Made by a program: the position numbers and the translations under genes
The notes under the pieces: model-generated
Told to the model about the DNA's origin: nothing
Databases searched by the model: none
What the model saw: the letters and a program-made list of their open reading frames with translations, nothing else
Part shown: one piece after another, positions 37,419-46,029 of the stretch
How positions within the stretch are numbered: position 1 is the first letter of the stretch
Layout of the letters: the number at the start of each line of letters is the position of its first letter
NCBI GenBank assembly: GCA_002722735.1
Contig: PBMR01000014.1
Span: 1-64,000, forward strand
Reading direction: 5' to 3'
From: Methanobacteriota archaeon
GTDB lineage: Archaea > Thermoplasmatota > Poseidoniia > Poseidoniales > Thalassarchaeaceae
Length of the DNA: 64,000 bases

Positions 37419-38513
37419 ATGCAGGAAGTTCAGGACCTCTTCCACATCACTGGATGGGAGCTCCACGAAGTCGGAGAGCCCCCTAGGATACGCACTTGGA
37501 CGCTCGATCCAGAAGATCTAGGCTCGGATGAGGTGCTCGTCGAAGTCGCGGGTTGCGGAGTCTGCCACACCGATCTCGGCTTCCACTATGATGGGGTTCG
37601 GACCAAGCATCCCTTGCCCCTGATTCTCGGACACGAGATTTCTGGAATAGTCGTATCATCCGGCCCCTCGTCTTCGTCTTGGGTCGGCCAACGGGTGATC
37701 ATACCTGCAGTAATGCCGTGTGGTGAGTGCGACGATTGCACCGGTGGGCGAAGCAATGTCTGCAGCGACCAGCTGATGCCGGGCAATGACATCGACGGCG
37801 GCTTTGCCAGTCACATCAGGACCCCATCTCGATGGTTGGTACCTATCCCCGAGACATTCGAGGGGGACATCGCCCACCTTTCGGTTATCGCTGATGCGGT
37901 TAGCACTCCGTGGCAGGCGATACTCAGATCCGAGGTTGAGGACGACGATGTCGTCATCGTCGTCGGCTGCGGCGGGGTCGGGGGATACTGCGCACAATTG
38001 GCTCGATCTCGGGGCGCGCACGTCATCTGTCTCGATGTCAGCCCAGAGAAGCTTGACTCGATGGCACGACTCGGCTTCGAACACCTGCGTGAGGTATCTG
38101 GGGAGACTAGCAGGGAATGTCGTGCATGGCTGCGCGAGCTGACTTCATCAGAGGGTTGGGCCAGTAAGGGCTGGAAGATTTTCGAGTGCAGCGGAAATCC
38201 CTCCGGACAGACCCTGGCATTCGAGTTAATTGGCCCCAGTGGTACACTGGCTGTAGTCGGATTCACCATGAGCAAGGTGAGTATCCGCCTATCCAATCTG
38301 ATGGCGCACGATGCGAGGGCCTTTGGTAACTGGGGATGCCAGCCCGAATACTATCCCGAACTACTGGAAAGGGTTCTTTCTGGGGCAGTCAACCTGCTTG
38401 CGACCACTGAGAGGAGGAGACTTTCCGAAATCAGCGAGGTTTTCGAGTCAACCCATCACGGTGAAACCGCCAAACGTACCATTCTCATTCCTGACGAATT
38501 GTGGGAGGGGTAG
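37419..38513 (+). CDS. had: 6-hydroxycyclohex-1-ene-1-carbonyl-CoA dehydrogenase
   Basis: A zinc-dependent medium-chain alcohol dehydrogenase that oxidises the hydroxy-enoyl-CoA to 6-oxocyclohex-1-ene-1-carbonyl-CoA using NAD. The 364-residue protein has CGVCHTDLGFHYDGVRTKHPLP, which is specific to Had, the GHEISG zinc motif, a structural zinc site CGECDDCTGGRSNVC, and the NAD-binding VVGCGGVGGYC. IRLSNLMAHDARAFGNWGC near the C-terminus also resembles known Had enzymes. ATG 37419 abuts the dch stop with no spacer. Confidence 0.93.
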   Translation: MQEVQDLFHITGWELHEVGEPPRIRTWTLDPEDLGSDEVLVEVAGCGVCHTDLGFHYDGVRTKHPLPLILGHEISGIVVSSGPSSSSWVGQRVIIPAVMPCGECDDCTGGRSNVCSDQLMPGNDIDGGFASHIRTPSRWLVPIPETFEGDIAHLSVIADAVSTPWQAILRSEVEDDDVVIVVGCGGVGGYCAQLARSRGAHVICLDVSPEKLDSMARLGFEHLREVSGETSRECRAWLRELTSSEGWASKGWKIFECSGNPSGQTLAFELIGPSGTLAVVGFTMSKVSIRLSNLMAHDARAFGNWGCQPEYYPELLERVLSGAVNLLATTERRRLSEISEVFESTHHGETAKRTILIPDELWEG

Positions 38514-38520
38514 AAGAAAT

Positions 38521-39093
38521 ATGAGAAGAAGCACGAAAAGACTGATGGATGAACACGAACTAATCCTCGAGGCGATAGGTTCGATAGAAATCATGGCTGA
38601 GCACACTTCTAAGACTGGGGAGATGGATGAGTCATTCTGGCGTGATTCTATCGACTTCATTCGGAGTTTCGCTGATGGGATGCATCATGCAAAGGAGGAG
38701 GATCAACTCTTCGAGATGTATGCCCAAAGGGGAATCGGCTTGGACTACGGACCCGTAGCCGTCATGATGAACGAGCATGAGATAGGGAGGAATTGCGTTG
38801 CCCGAATGGAGGGGGCGCTTGAATCCGAAGCCCCCGAGGAGCTTGTCCGAGCAGCTAGGGAGTACAGCGAGTTGCTGACCCTGCACATCGCCAAGGAGAA
38901 CCAGATTCTGTTTCCCTTGGGCGAAGGGGTGCTGTCAGACTCTGACGAGACCGAGCTGAACGAACGGTTCGACGAGGCCGAACTCAAACTCGGAGGCCAA
39001 CAGACGATCCACCACTACCAAAACCTCACATCCTCACTAGCCGAGCGCGCGGCAGCGACTCAACCTACGCACCGCCAAGAGGTGATTGAATGA
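38521..39093 (+). CDS. Hemerythrin-family protein inside the benzoyl-CoA operon
   Basis: A 190-residue four-helix protein with hemerythrin-like metal ligands: MDEHELI, MHHAKEEDQLFE, MNEHEIGRN and LHIAKENQILFP. The track ORF from 38311 reads through had in another frame; the real start is ATG 38521. It lies between had and oah and overlaps the oah ATG by 4 nt, so it is built into the operon. Hemerythrins bind O2 or NO. A role protecting the oxygen-sensitive reductase, or sensing O2/NO, is inferred. Confidence 0.87.
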   Translation: MRRSTKRLMDEHELILEAIGSIEIMAEHTSKTGEMDESFWRDSIDFIRSFADGMHHAKEEDQLFEMYAQRGIGLDYGPVAVMMNEHEIGRNCVARMEGALESEAPEELVRAAREYSELLTLHIAKENQILFPLGEGVLSDSDETELNERFDEAELKLGGQQTIHHYQNLTSSLAERAAATQPTHRQEVIE

Positions 39094-40244
39094 CGAAGAA
39101 AGACCTCCCGGGTTTCTCCGATGCACCCTCGGGCACCAATAGGCACGCTTTCTCTGAACACGCTGACTTCAAGCATGTCACGGTTGATTTGCGCCCGCTT
39201 GAGAAGCCGGACGGTAACAAGGTCGAGGATTTGTTCGATGTCTGGATATGGCTTGACAATCCCTCTCAGTACAATTCCTACACTACTGCCAGCTTGCGTG
39301 AGCTGTGCCTCGCTCTAGACTGGGCTTCGACCCGTCCCGATGTGAACTGCGTTGTTTTGACTGCCGTCGGCAATCGAGCCTTCTGCACGGGTGGAAACAC
39401 TGTCGAGTACGAGAATCACTACTCATGGCGCCCACAGGAGTACCGCACCTACATGGGTGTGTTCAACCGCATGGTTTCCCTCATTCTCGAGAATGAGAAG
39501 CCGGTGATTAACCGAGTAAATGGAATGAGAATCGCCGGTGGCCAGGAGATGGGTCTCGCCTGTGATTTCACCGTCTCGAGCGACCTCGCCCGATACGGTC
39601 AAGCCGGCCCCAAGCACGGCTCTGCTCCCGACGGCGGCTCGACAGACTTCCTCGACCTCTACGTCGGTTTCGCTCGAGCTATGGAGTCGTGCGTCCTTTG
39701 CGAGCACTGGTCAGCCCACAAATCCCTCTATTTGGGATTGGTCAATCAGATTGTCCCCGTGTTGAAGGACTCCGATGACCAATGGGTCACCAATCCGCTC
39801 GTCAGGCTAGATTGGGTGGACAACTCAACCGGGCAGATTGTCTACGGCGACTTCCTCGAGGGTGATGCGAAGAGGGACGGCCAAGCTGTAGTGAGCGATT
39901 GCGAGATTGACCTCTCGGCCCTAGACACCGCTGTCAACGATCTCTCTTGGAAGCTGGCAAATACTTTCCCAGGATGCACTCGCAAGACGTTGACCAGCGT
40001 TCGTAAGAAGAAGCTGCAATGGTGGGATGCAAATCGTGAGACCAATCGCGAGTGGCTGGCACTTAACATGGCTGTTGAGGCTGCTGCCGGATTCCGCGCC
40101 TTCAATGTCGGTGGCGGCAAGCGAGAGGATGGGACCCGTATCCCCAGACAAGTCGATTTCATCGCTATGCGACAAGCTATTTCCAAGGGTGAGCGTTGGT
40201 CACCCGACCTAGTCGAGTCTTGGATGCCGCACCACGATGAGTAA
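39090..40244 (+). CDS. oah: 6-oxocyclohex-1-ene-1-carbonyl-CoA hydrolase (ring opening)
   Basis: A crotonase-family enzyme that hydrates and cleaves the alicyclic ring to 3-hydroxypimelyl-CoA. The 384-residue length is characteristic; ordinary hydratases are about 260. Family features include DNPSQYNSYTTASLREL, FCTGGNTVEYENHYSWRP, MRIAGGQEMGLACDF and GQAGPKHGSAPDGGSTDFL. The C-terminus (LALNMAVEAAAGFRAFNVG) matches Oah. ATG 39090 overlaps the hemerythrin stop. With dch and had this completes the Thauera/Azoarcus-type lower pathway. Confidence 0.95.
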   Translation: MTKKDLPGFSDAPSGTNRHAFSEHADFKHVTVDLRPLEKPDGNKVEDLFDVWIWLDNPSQYNSYTTASLRELCLALDWASTRPDVNCVVLTAVGNRAFCTGGNTVEYENHYSWRPQEYRTYMGVFNRMVSLILENEKPVINRVNGMRIAGGQEMGLACDFTVSSDLARYGQAGPKHGSAPDGGSTDFLDLYVGFARAMESCVLCEHWSAHKSLYLGLVNQIVPVLKDSDDQWVTNPLVRLDWVDNSTGQIVYGDFLEGDAKRDGQAVVSDCEIDLSALDTAVNDLSWKLANTFPGCTRKTLTSVRKKKLQWWDANRETNREWLALNMAVEAAAGFRAFNVGGGKREDGTRIPRQVDFIAMRQAISKGERWSPDLVESWMPHHDE

Positions 40245-40255
40245 GGGGCGAGAAG

Positions 40256-41011
40256 ATGGCCGTGGAAATCAACATGGCCGGAAAAGTCGTTCTCATCACT
40301 GGCGGCAGCATGGGCATTGGCAAGGCCTGTGTGTTGGAATTTGCAGCTGCGGGCGCCAATGTAGCCTTCACCTATCGCAAACATGAGGCAGAAGCGAAAG
40401 CGATTGCCGAGGAAGCGAGCCAAGCAGGAGTCAAAGTGCTGCCCCTCAAGGCCGACGTGGCCGATCATGAGCGCTCGGCAGAGGTCGTCGAAGAGACCAT
40501 CTTCGAGTTGGGGGGGCTCGATTTTCTGATCAATAACGCCGGTATGAACTGGGACGGCGTCATTTGGAAGATGTCTGAAGAGCAATGGGACCGTGTAATC
40601 GAGGTCGATCTCAAGGGTTGTTTCAACTTCCTTAGGGCGGCCACCCCCACAATGCGAGAGGAAGGCGGCGGCAGCATCGTCAATATCACTTCGATCAACG
40701 GACTGCGAGGAAAGTTCGGCCAGTCAAACTACACCGCTGCCAAGGGCGGCGTGATCGCACTCACAAAGACGGTGGCGCGCGAACTAGGCCGCAATGACAT
40801 CAACGTGAACGCCATAGCCCCTGGGTTGATTGAGACGGAAATGGTTTCCGAAGCCCCGGATAGCGTGAAGGAGAGGGCGCTGGGGGAGATTGTACTCGGC
40901 AGGCTTGGCCAGCCTGCTGAAGTGGCCAGAGTAGCACTCTTTCTCTGTTCACCACTCGCCCGCCACGTCACAGGCCAAGTGCTCAACGTCGATGGTGGCC
41001 AACTGATCTGA
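40256..41011 (+). CDS. Short-chain dehydrogenase/reductase (FabG-like)
   Basis: A 251-residue classical SDR: NAD(P) loop TGGSMGIGK, NNAG, catalytic Ser in NITSINGL and YTAAK. The closest type is 3-oxoacyl-[ACP/CoA] reductase. In this operon it most likely oxidises 3-hydroxypimelyl-CoA to 3-oxopimelyl-CoA, the step between oah and the next thiolase; this is inferred from order. It follows oah by 11 nt and precedes the thiolase by 22 nt. A general acetoacetyl-CoA reductase is the alternative. Confidence 0.85.
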   Translation: MAVEINMAGKVVLITGGSMGIGKACVLEFAAAGANVAFTYRKHEAEAKAIAEEASQAGVKVLPLKADVADHERSAEVVEETIFELGGLDFLINNAGMNWDGVIWKMSEEQWDRVIEVDLKGCFNFLRAATPTMREEGGGSIVNITSINGLRGKFGQSNYTAAKGGVIALTKTVARELGRNDINVNAIAPGLIETEMVSEAPDSVKERALGEIVLGRLGQPAEVARVALFLCSPLARHVTGQVLNVDGGQLI

Positions 41012-41033
41012 ACATTACGGAGTATGATATGCG

Positions 41034-42260
41034 ATGCGCGAAGTCGTGGTAGTCTCAGCAGTTCGCACACCAATAGGCAATCATGGTGGTGCACTGGCCA
41101 AGGTCCGCTCCGATGATTTGGCGGCACTGGTCATTCGTGAAGCGGTCCAAAGGGCTGGCTTAGAAGGGGGGGAGATTGATGAGGTCTACTTCGGCTGCAC
41201 CAATCAGGCTGGAGAGGACAGTCGCAACGTGGCGCGCATGGCGACCCTAATTGCTGGACTGCCTACCTCGGTCGCCGCTGTGACTTTCAATCGATTATGC
41301 GCATCGGGTCTGAGCGCACTGAATGCAGCGGCTAGGGCGATTCGCTGCGGTGAGGGGGCTGTCTTTGTCGTAGGGGGGGTCGAATCGATGTCCCGCGCCC
41401 CCTATGTGATGGCCAAACCCGAAACCGGCTTCGCTTGGGGGGACCCCAAGGTCCACGACACTACCATCGGTTGGAGATTCTCCCATTCCGGGCTGCGAGA
41501 TCAATTTGGCAATGATGGAATGGGCGTGACAGCTGAGAATCTGCGCGAATTGGAAGGGGTTGAAGCAGGGAAGACTTCGCGTCAAGAGCAGGACCGCTTC
41601 GCTGTACAGAGCCATCAACGAGCCATCGCAGCCATTGACAGTGGTAGATTCGATGCGGAGATCGTAGCTGTAGAGGTGCCACAGCGGCGTGGTGATCCGG
41701 TCGTCGTAGATACTGATGAGCGACCACGACGGGACAGCACATTGGCGAAAATAGCGAAACTGCGTCCGGCATTCAAGAAGGACGGGAGCGTGACTGCGGC
41801 AAACTCCAGTGGTATCAACGACGGAGCGGCGGCTCTGGTGCTGATGAGTTCCGACAAGGCTGCAGAGCTTGGAATCGAACCCCTGGCCACCTGGCTCGCC
41901 TCAGCTGCTGCGGGAGTCGCACCGCGAACAATGGGATGGGGGCCCGTCCCCGCCACACGAAAAGCGCTTGAGAGGGCGGGACTGGGAATCAACGATATTG
42001 ATTTGGTTGAGTTGAACGAAGCGTTCGCTGTCCAAGCCCTGACCTGTGTCCATGAACTCGGACTCGAAGAGGAGTCTGTGAATGTGAATGGGGGGGCTAT
42101 AGCCCTAGGGCATCCTCTTGGTTGCTCGGGAGCTCGCATTGTGGTCACTCTGCTGCACGAGATGGCCCGCCGCTCAGGGAGTTCTGAGGCGACGCTGCAC
42201 GGCCTTGCCACCCTCTGCGTCGGTGTAGGGCAGGGTGAGGCAGCCATCTTCCGCCGTTGA
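41034..42260 (+). CDS. Acyl-CoA thiolase (3-oxoadipyl/3-oxopimelyl-CoA type)
   Basis: A 408-residue biosynthetic/degradative thiolase. Catalytic Cys lies in [10 protein letters not shown], His in [11 protein letters not shown] and the second Cys in [17 protein letters not shown] matches PcaF/PaaJ-type thiolases, which act on dicarboxyl-CoA substrates, fitting 3-oxopimelyl-CoA cleavage to glutaryl-CoA and acetyl-CoA. It is the last plus-strand gene of the operon and converges on the minus-strand indoleacetate operon. Confidence 0.9.
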   Translation: MREVVVVSAVRTPIGNHGGALAKVRSDDLAALVIREAVQRAGLEGGEIDEVYFGCTNQAGEDSRNVARMATLIAGLPTSVAAVTFNRLCASGLSALNAAARAIRCGEGAVFVVGGVESMSRAPYVMAKPETGFAWGDPKVHDTTIGWRFSHSGLRDQFGNDGMGVTAENLRELEGVEAGKTSRQEQDRFAVQSHQRAIAAIDSGRFDAEIVAVEVPQRRGDPVVVDTDERPRRDSTLAKIAKLRPAFKKDGSVTAANSSGINDGAAALVLMSSDKAAELGIEPLATWLASAAAGVAPRTMGWGPVPATRKALERAGLGINDIDLVELNEAFAVQALTCVHELGLEEESVNVNGGAIALGHPLGCSGARIVVTLLHEMARRSGSSEATLHGLATLCVGVGQGEAAIFRR

Positions 42261-42290
42261 ATCGAGACTAGGTAACCTCCAGACAGTGAT

Positions 42291-42304
42291 GAGCGATGTC
42301 GCTC
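42291..42304. terminator. Short hairpin between convergent operons
   Basis: GAGCGATGTCGCTC is a perfect inverted repeat in the 51-nt gap between the thiolase stop and the CoA-transferase stop. It may act as a shared terminator. There is no clear oligo-T run, so the call is tentative. Confidence 0.3.
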
Positions 42305-42311
42305 AAGCAAA

Positions 42312-43553
42312 TCAGATCAGGTTCTCTTCACGGAAGCCCTCAATTTCCGCATCAGTGAAACCCGCCTCGTGGCAGAGGGCGTTCGTCTGCTCGCCAGAAT
42401 GGGGTGGGAAGGGGATCTCCTCCGAATCCACTGAATGGTCGTTCGCTTCAGTCTGAGTTTGGGGTTGATCGAAAGGCGATGGCGGCAGAGGGATTTCCAC
42501 GTCTGTCGGACTCCTTGTGCGGAACAAATGCTCAGCAATGCCATCCATTGCCAGTGTAGCCTCGACCTCGTTGATTGGGGCTGCTACCGTCCCAACCGAG
42601 CGCCAATCTGAGAGCACATCCTCCAAGGAGCGTTTGGAAGTCAGGGCGGCTATTTCCTCATCTATTTCTTCCCGTTCGAGAATCCGTCCTTCGTTCGTGC
42701 TCCGACTTGGCGAGTCGAGACTGCTCATCCACTCCAGACTCAATAATCTCCTCCACTGGTCATCACTGCCATTGGCGAGGAAGGCCCAGCCATCTCGGGT
42801 TGGGTAGGTGTTTACTGGCCCGAACATTGGATGACGGTTGCCACTTCGAGCGAGACGACCCTTCGAGACACCCATTGAAGGGAGGGGAAGTTTCGTCGGC
42901 AACCACGAGACAGCACAGCGAGCCATGGAGATATCTATGGGTTGGATGGTGGCAGTCTCACTTCTTTCTAATCGAGCAGCATCACGCTTCCAAAGGGCTA
43001 ACAACACTGCTGTGAACAGTTGTTCTCCAGCGAGCAGGTCAATCATTGGCACCCCCGATGCTAGGGGAATCCCATCTGCCTCTCCTGTGAGGGACATGAA
43101 GCCCAATTCTCCTTGCATCGCTGGATCATAACCCGGTCTTGAGGGATGGTCTAAGCCCCATGCTGAGAGCGATGCCCAGATTAGCGAGGGGCTGATGGAT
43201 TGTAGTTTGGCTGCATCAATTCCCAGTTTGGCATGGTTGCGAGGCAGGGTGTTGCAGCAGAAGACATCGATATCGAGACGAGTCAAAATCTCACATAGCA
43301 GCTCTTGCCCCCTTGCAACGGAGAGGTCAATCGCCAACGATTCCTTTCCTACGTTTGGGGCGATGAAGTAGGCACATAGGTCCTCTCCGCCGACCTCTGG
43401 TCCAATGAAGCGGTTGGGATCTCCTCTCCGCACACCCTCACGAAGCGGCATCTCGAGTCTGATTACCCGCCAGCCCATTCGCACCATACGCTGTGTGGCA
43501 TGTGGTAGGGAGAGCCCCTGTTCAAGCGATAGGACCAGGGGGGTCTGCGTCAT
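42312..43553 (-). CDS. Class III CoA-transferase (CaiB/BaiF family), IaaL-like
   Basis: A 413-residue family III CoA-transferase. The catalytic Asp is in [17 protein letters not shown], followed by [10 protein letters not shown]. In the bacterial indoleacetate pathway a class III transferase moves CoA on aminophenylsuccinate ahead of the mutase step, which is the likely job here; the substrate is inferred. It is the last gene of the eleven-gene minus-strand operon, 10 nt after the molybdenum hydroxylase. The C-terminal 70 residues ([16 protein letters not shown] onward) are acidic and proline rich, as in other members. Confidence 0.85.
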   Translation of the reverse strand: MTQTPLVLSLEQGLSLPHATQRMVRMGWRVIRLEMPLREGVRRGDPNRFIGPEVGGEDLCAYFIAPNVGKESLAIDLSVARGQELLCEILTRLDIDVFCCNTLPRNHAKLGIDAAKLQSISPSLIWASLSAWGLDHPSRPGYDPAMQGELGFMSLTGEADGIPLASGVPMIDLLAGEQLFTAVLLALWKRDAARLERSETATIQPIDISMARCAVSWLPTKLPLPSMGVSKGRLARSGNRHPMFGPVNTYPTRDGWAFLANGSDDQWRRLLSLEWMSSLDSPSRSTNEGRILEREEIDEEIAALTSKRSLEDVLSDWRSVGTVAAPINEVEATLAMDGIAEHLFRTRSPTDVEIPLPPSPFDQPQTQTEANDHSVDSEEIPFPPHSGEQTNALCHEAGFTDAEIEGFREENLI

Positions 43554-43563
43554 TCAGTTCCCC

Positions 43564-46029
43564 TCACATCACTTCGGAGATAAACTCGGCCCCATCACTA
43601 GGCGTGACTGGCAGTGGAAATTCCTTCTCAGGGGCGAGGTTGCGAATCGGTGGTGGCACTAGGGTCGATGAATCGATACCTTCAGCTGAGAGGGCTGCCA
43701 ACACGGTCTCCGGCTTGAGTGGTAGTCTGTTGATCCAGGCCCCGGTGGCGTGGGCAACCGCGTTGACCAGTGCGGCAGCCGTCGGGATGGCTGGGGCCTC
43801 ACCAATCCCCTTGGCTCCTCTGGGACCCTCTGGGTCATCGGTTTCAATGAAATCCATTTGCACTGGCGGCATCTCGGGAGCAGTAATCAGATGATAATCA
43901 CGGAAGGTAGGATTGGCCAGAATCCCCCCTCGGACCAGCATCTCTTCGGTCAGCCCGTAACCAAGCCCCATAGCAACGCCTCCCTCTACCTGCCCCATTA
44001 TTCCCAGTTGATTCAGCACTCTCCCCACATCGTGCACGGATGTAACCCGTAATGGCTGTATCACCCCTGTCTGCATGTCGACCTCAACTTCGACTACCTG
44101 AACTCCCCAAGCATACGAGGCAGAGACATCACCGTGGAAGCGTTCATCCTGATAATCGCTGGGTGGTTCGTAGAATACCTGTACTTCGACCAATTGATGC
44201 TGCCCGCTGAAATGTAGTTCTCTAACCAATTTCCCTAGATCTAGAATGGCCGAATCAGTTCTGATATCCCAAATCCCTCCCTCGCGCAGCGTCAACTGCT
44301 CAGGTGGCAGACCAACTATTTCGCTAGCAGCGGTCAGCAATTGGGTCCGCACCTGCCGGGCAGCCTTGAGCGCTGAGTTTCCAGCAATGAAGGAAGTCCT
44401 GCTTGCGTGAACACCGACATCCCACGGTGTCTGGCGAGTGTCATCGTTGGTGACTCTAATATCGGTGATCTTGACTCCGAGCTCATCAGCCACCAATGCA
44501 GCCAGAACCGTCTCAGAGCCCTGCCCGATCTCCGTCGAACCACTGCACAAGTGGACTTTCCCGGCGTGATCGATGGAGAGTCTTGTACCACATCCGTCGG
44601 AGCGGTAGATCTTCGCCCCGCCACCCACGTGAAGCAAGGAGGCGATTCCTATGCCCCGACGCAGCTCTCCACTGGCCCCTATTGGGTTGGCCAGCCCCCA
44701 TTCCTTCCGCTTGCCCTCCCAGGAAGATAGCTCACCGGCCCGTCGGAGGCATTCCTTGAATCCACAGGAACGAAAAACCATGCCCTGTGACGAGATATCG
44801 CCTGCTTGCTGGGCGTTGGCAAGACGAACCTCGAGAGGATCGCGAGCGGCCATGGCGGCCAAGCGGTCGAGATTCGTCTCGACTGCCAGCGTGGCTTGGA
44901 GATTGCCATAACCACGGAAGGAGCCAGCATACGGATTGTTAGTGGATACCGCTTGAGTGTGGAATGAAGCGTGAGGAACTCGGTAGAGGGATGAGATGGT
45001 CTGCATCATCACGAAGGGCGTTGTTGCCCCCCATGATGTGGCTCCACCATTGTCATGCAGGAAGCGCGCCTCTCGGAAAGTGAGTGCCCCCTCATCATCC
45101 ATACCGGCTCGGATGCGTGCTACAGTAGGCTGCCGGGTTGGGGAGGCGATGAACTCCTCCTCCCTGTTGAAGAGGATGCGCACAGGTCGGCCAGCAGCCT
45201 TGGCGAGGAAGACGGCGATTGGTTCGTAGGGATAAATATCCAGTTTGGAGCCGAATCCACCACCGATTGTCGGTTGAACGATGTGGATGCACTCTGGAGC
45301 AAGTCCGACTATGTGGCCAAGATCGCGTCGGTAGAGGAAGGGAACTTGAGTCAATGAGTGCAATAGGAGGTCACCTCGCGCGTCAAATTCAGCAATGATT
45401 CCAGAGACTCCGAGGCAACAGTGGGTTACCCATGTGAGGTGATACTCATCCTCCAGAACCAACGACGATACGGCCTCACCAGCGGAGATGTCCCCCCCTG
45501 ACCAATCGAAGTTGAGCACTAGATTGCCATCGTGCAGGGGATGAATCTGCCGAGCACCCGGCTCAAGGGCACTGAAGGGATCCAAGATAGGCTCAATCTC
45601 CTCCAACTCAATCTTGACGAGAGCCAGCGCCTTTCTCGCTGTGACTTCGTCCTCAGCAGCCACGGCGACCAACTCATCCCTCTCGCAGCGTACAAAATCC
45701 TGTTTCAGAGCGGTGTTGTCCCGACCATGCCCGAATGGTACTAGGGGGATATCTTCAGCGGTTAAGACCGCGTGGACACCCGGAAGCAGCTTTGCGGCAC
45801 TGACGTCTATGCTGACAATGCGGGCACTGGGCACGCCAGCGCGAAGAATGGCACCATGAAGCATCCGTGGACGGGTGATGTCCTGAACATAGGACACCTT
45901 GCCACTGATTCGTTGTGGCCCATCCAGCTTGGGTATCCTAGTACCGATATTGCCTCCATTGGCGAATCCCCAATTTTCGGTTGCACTGGCAGGAGGGCCG
46001 ATACTGGTATTGATGGTTTTCTCACTCAA
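43564..46029 (-). CDS. Molybdenum hydroxylase large subunit (xanthine oxidase family)
   Basis: The Mo-pyranopterin subunit of a hydroxylase, 821 residues. GGGFGSKLD is the cofactor loop, SFRGYGNLQ a substrate/Mo region, GSTEIGQGS another, and GAKGIGEAPAIP contains the catalytic Glu. In the Iaa pathway such an enzyme adds oxygen to C2 of the indole ring using water. Start choice: TTG 46029 is preceded by GGGGGAGGGG 6 nt upstream and overlaps the preceding stop by 8 nt. The track ATG at 46059 lies further inside the upstream gene. 4-hydroxybenzoyl-CoA reductase is an alternative, but the neighbours favour indoleacetyl-CoA. Confidence 0.88.
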   Translation of the reverse strand: MSEKTINTSIGPPASATENWGFANGGNIGTRIPKLDGPQRISGKVSYVQDITRPRMLHGAILRAGVPSARIVSIDVSAAKLLPGVHAVLTAEDIPLVPFGHGRDNTALKQDFVRCERDELVAVAAEDEVTARKALALVKIELEEIEPILDPFSALEPGARQIHPLHDGNLVLNFDWSGGDISAGEAVSSLVLEDEYHLTWVTHCCLGVSGIIAEFDARGDLLLHSLTQVPFLYRRDLGHIVGLAPECIHIVQPTIGGGFGSKLDIYPYEPIAVFLAKAAGRPVRILFNREEEFIASPTRQPTVARIRAGMDDEGALTFREARFLHDNGGATSWGATTPFVMMQTISSLYRVPHASFHTQAVSTNNPYAGSFRGYGNLQATLAVETNLDRLAAMAARDPLEVRLANAQQAGDISSQGMVFRSCGFKECLRRAGELSSWEGKRKEWGLANPIGASGELRRGIGIASLLHVGGGAKIYRSDGCGTRLSIDHAGKVHLCSGSTEIGQGSETVLAALVADELGVKITDIRVTNDDTRQTPWDVGVHASRTSFIAGNSALKAARQVRTQLLTAASEIVGLPPEQLTLREGGIWDIRTDSAILDLGKLVRELHFSGQHQLVEVQVFYEPPSDYQDERFHGDVSASYAWGVQVVEVEVDMQTGVIQPLRVTSVHDVGRVLNQLGIMGQVEGGVAMGLGYGLTEEMLVRGGILANPTFRDYHLITAPEMPPVQMDFIETDDPEGPRGAKGIGEAPAIPTAAALVNAVAHATGAWINRLPLKPETVLAALSAEGIDSSTLVPPPIRNLAPEKEFPLPVTPSDGAEFISEVM

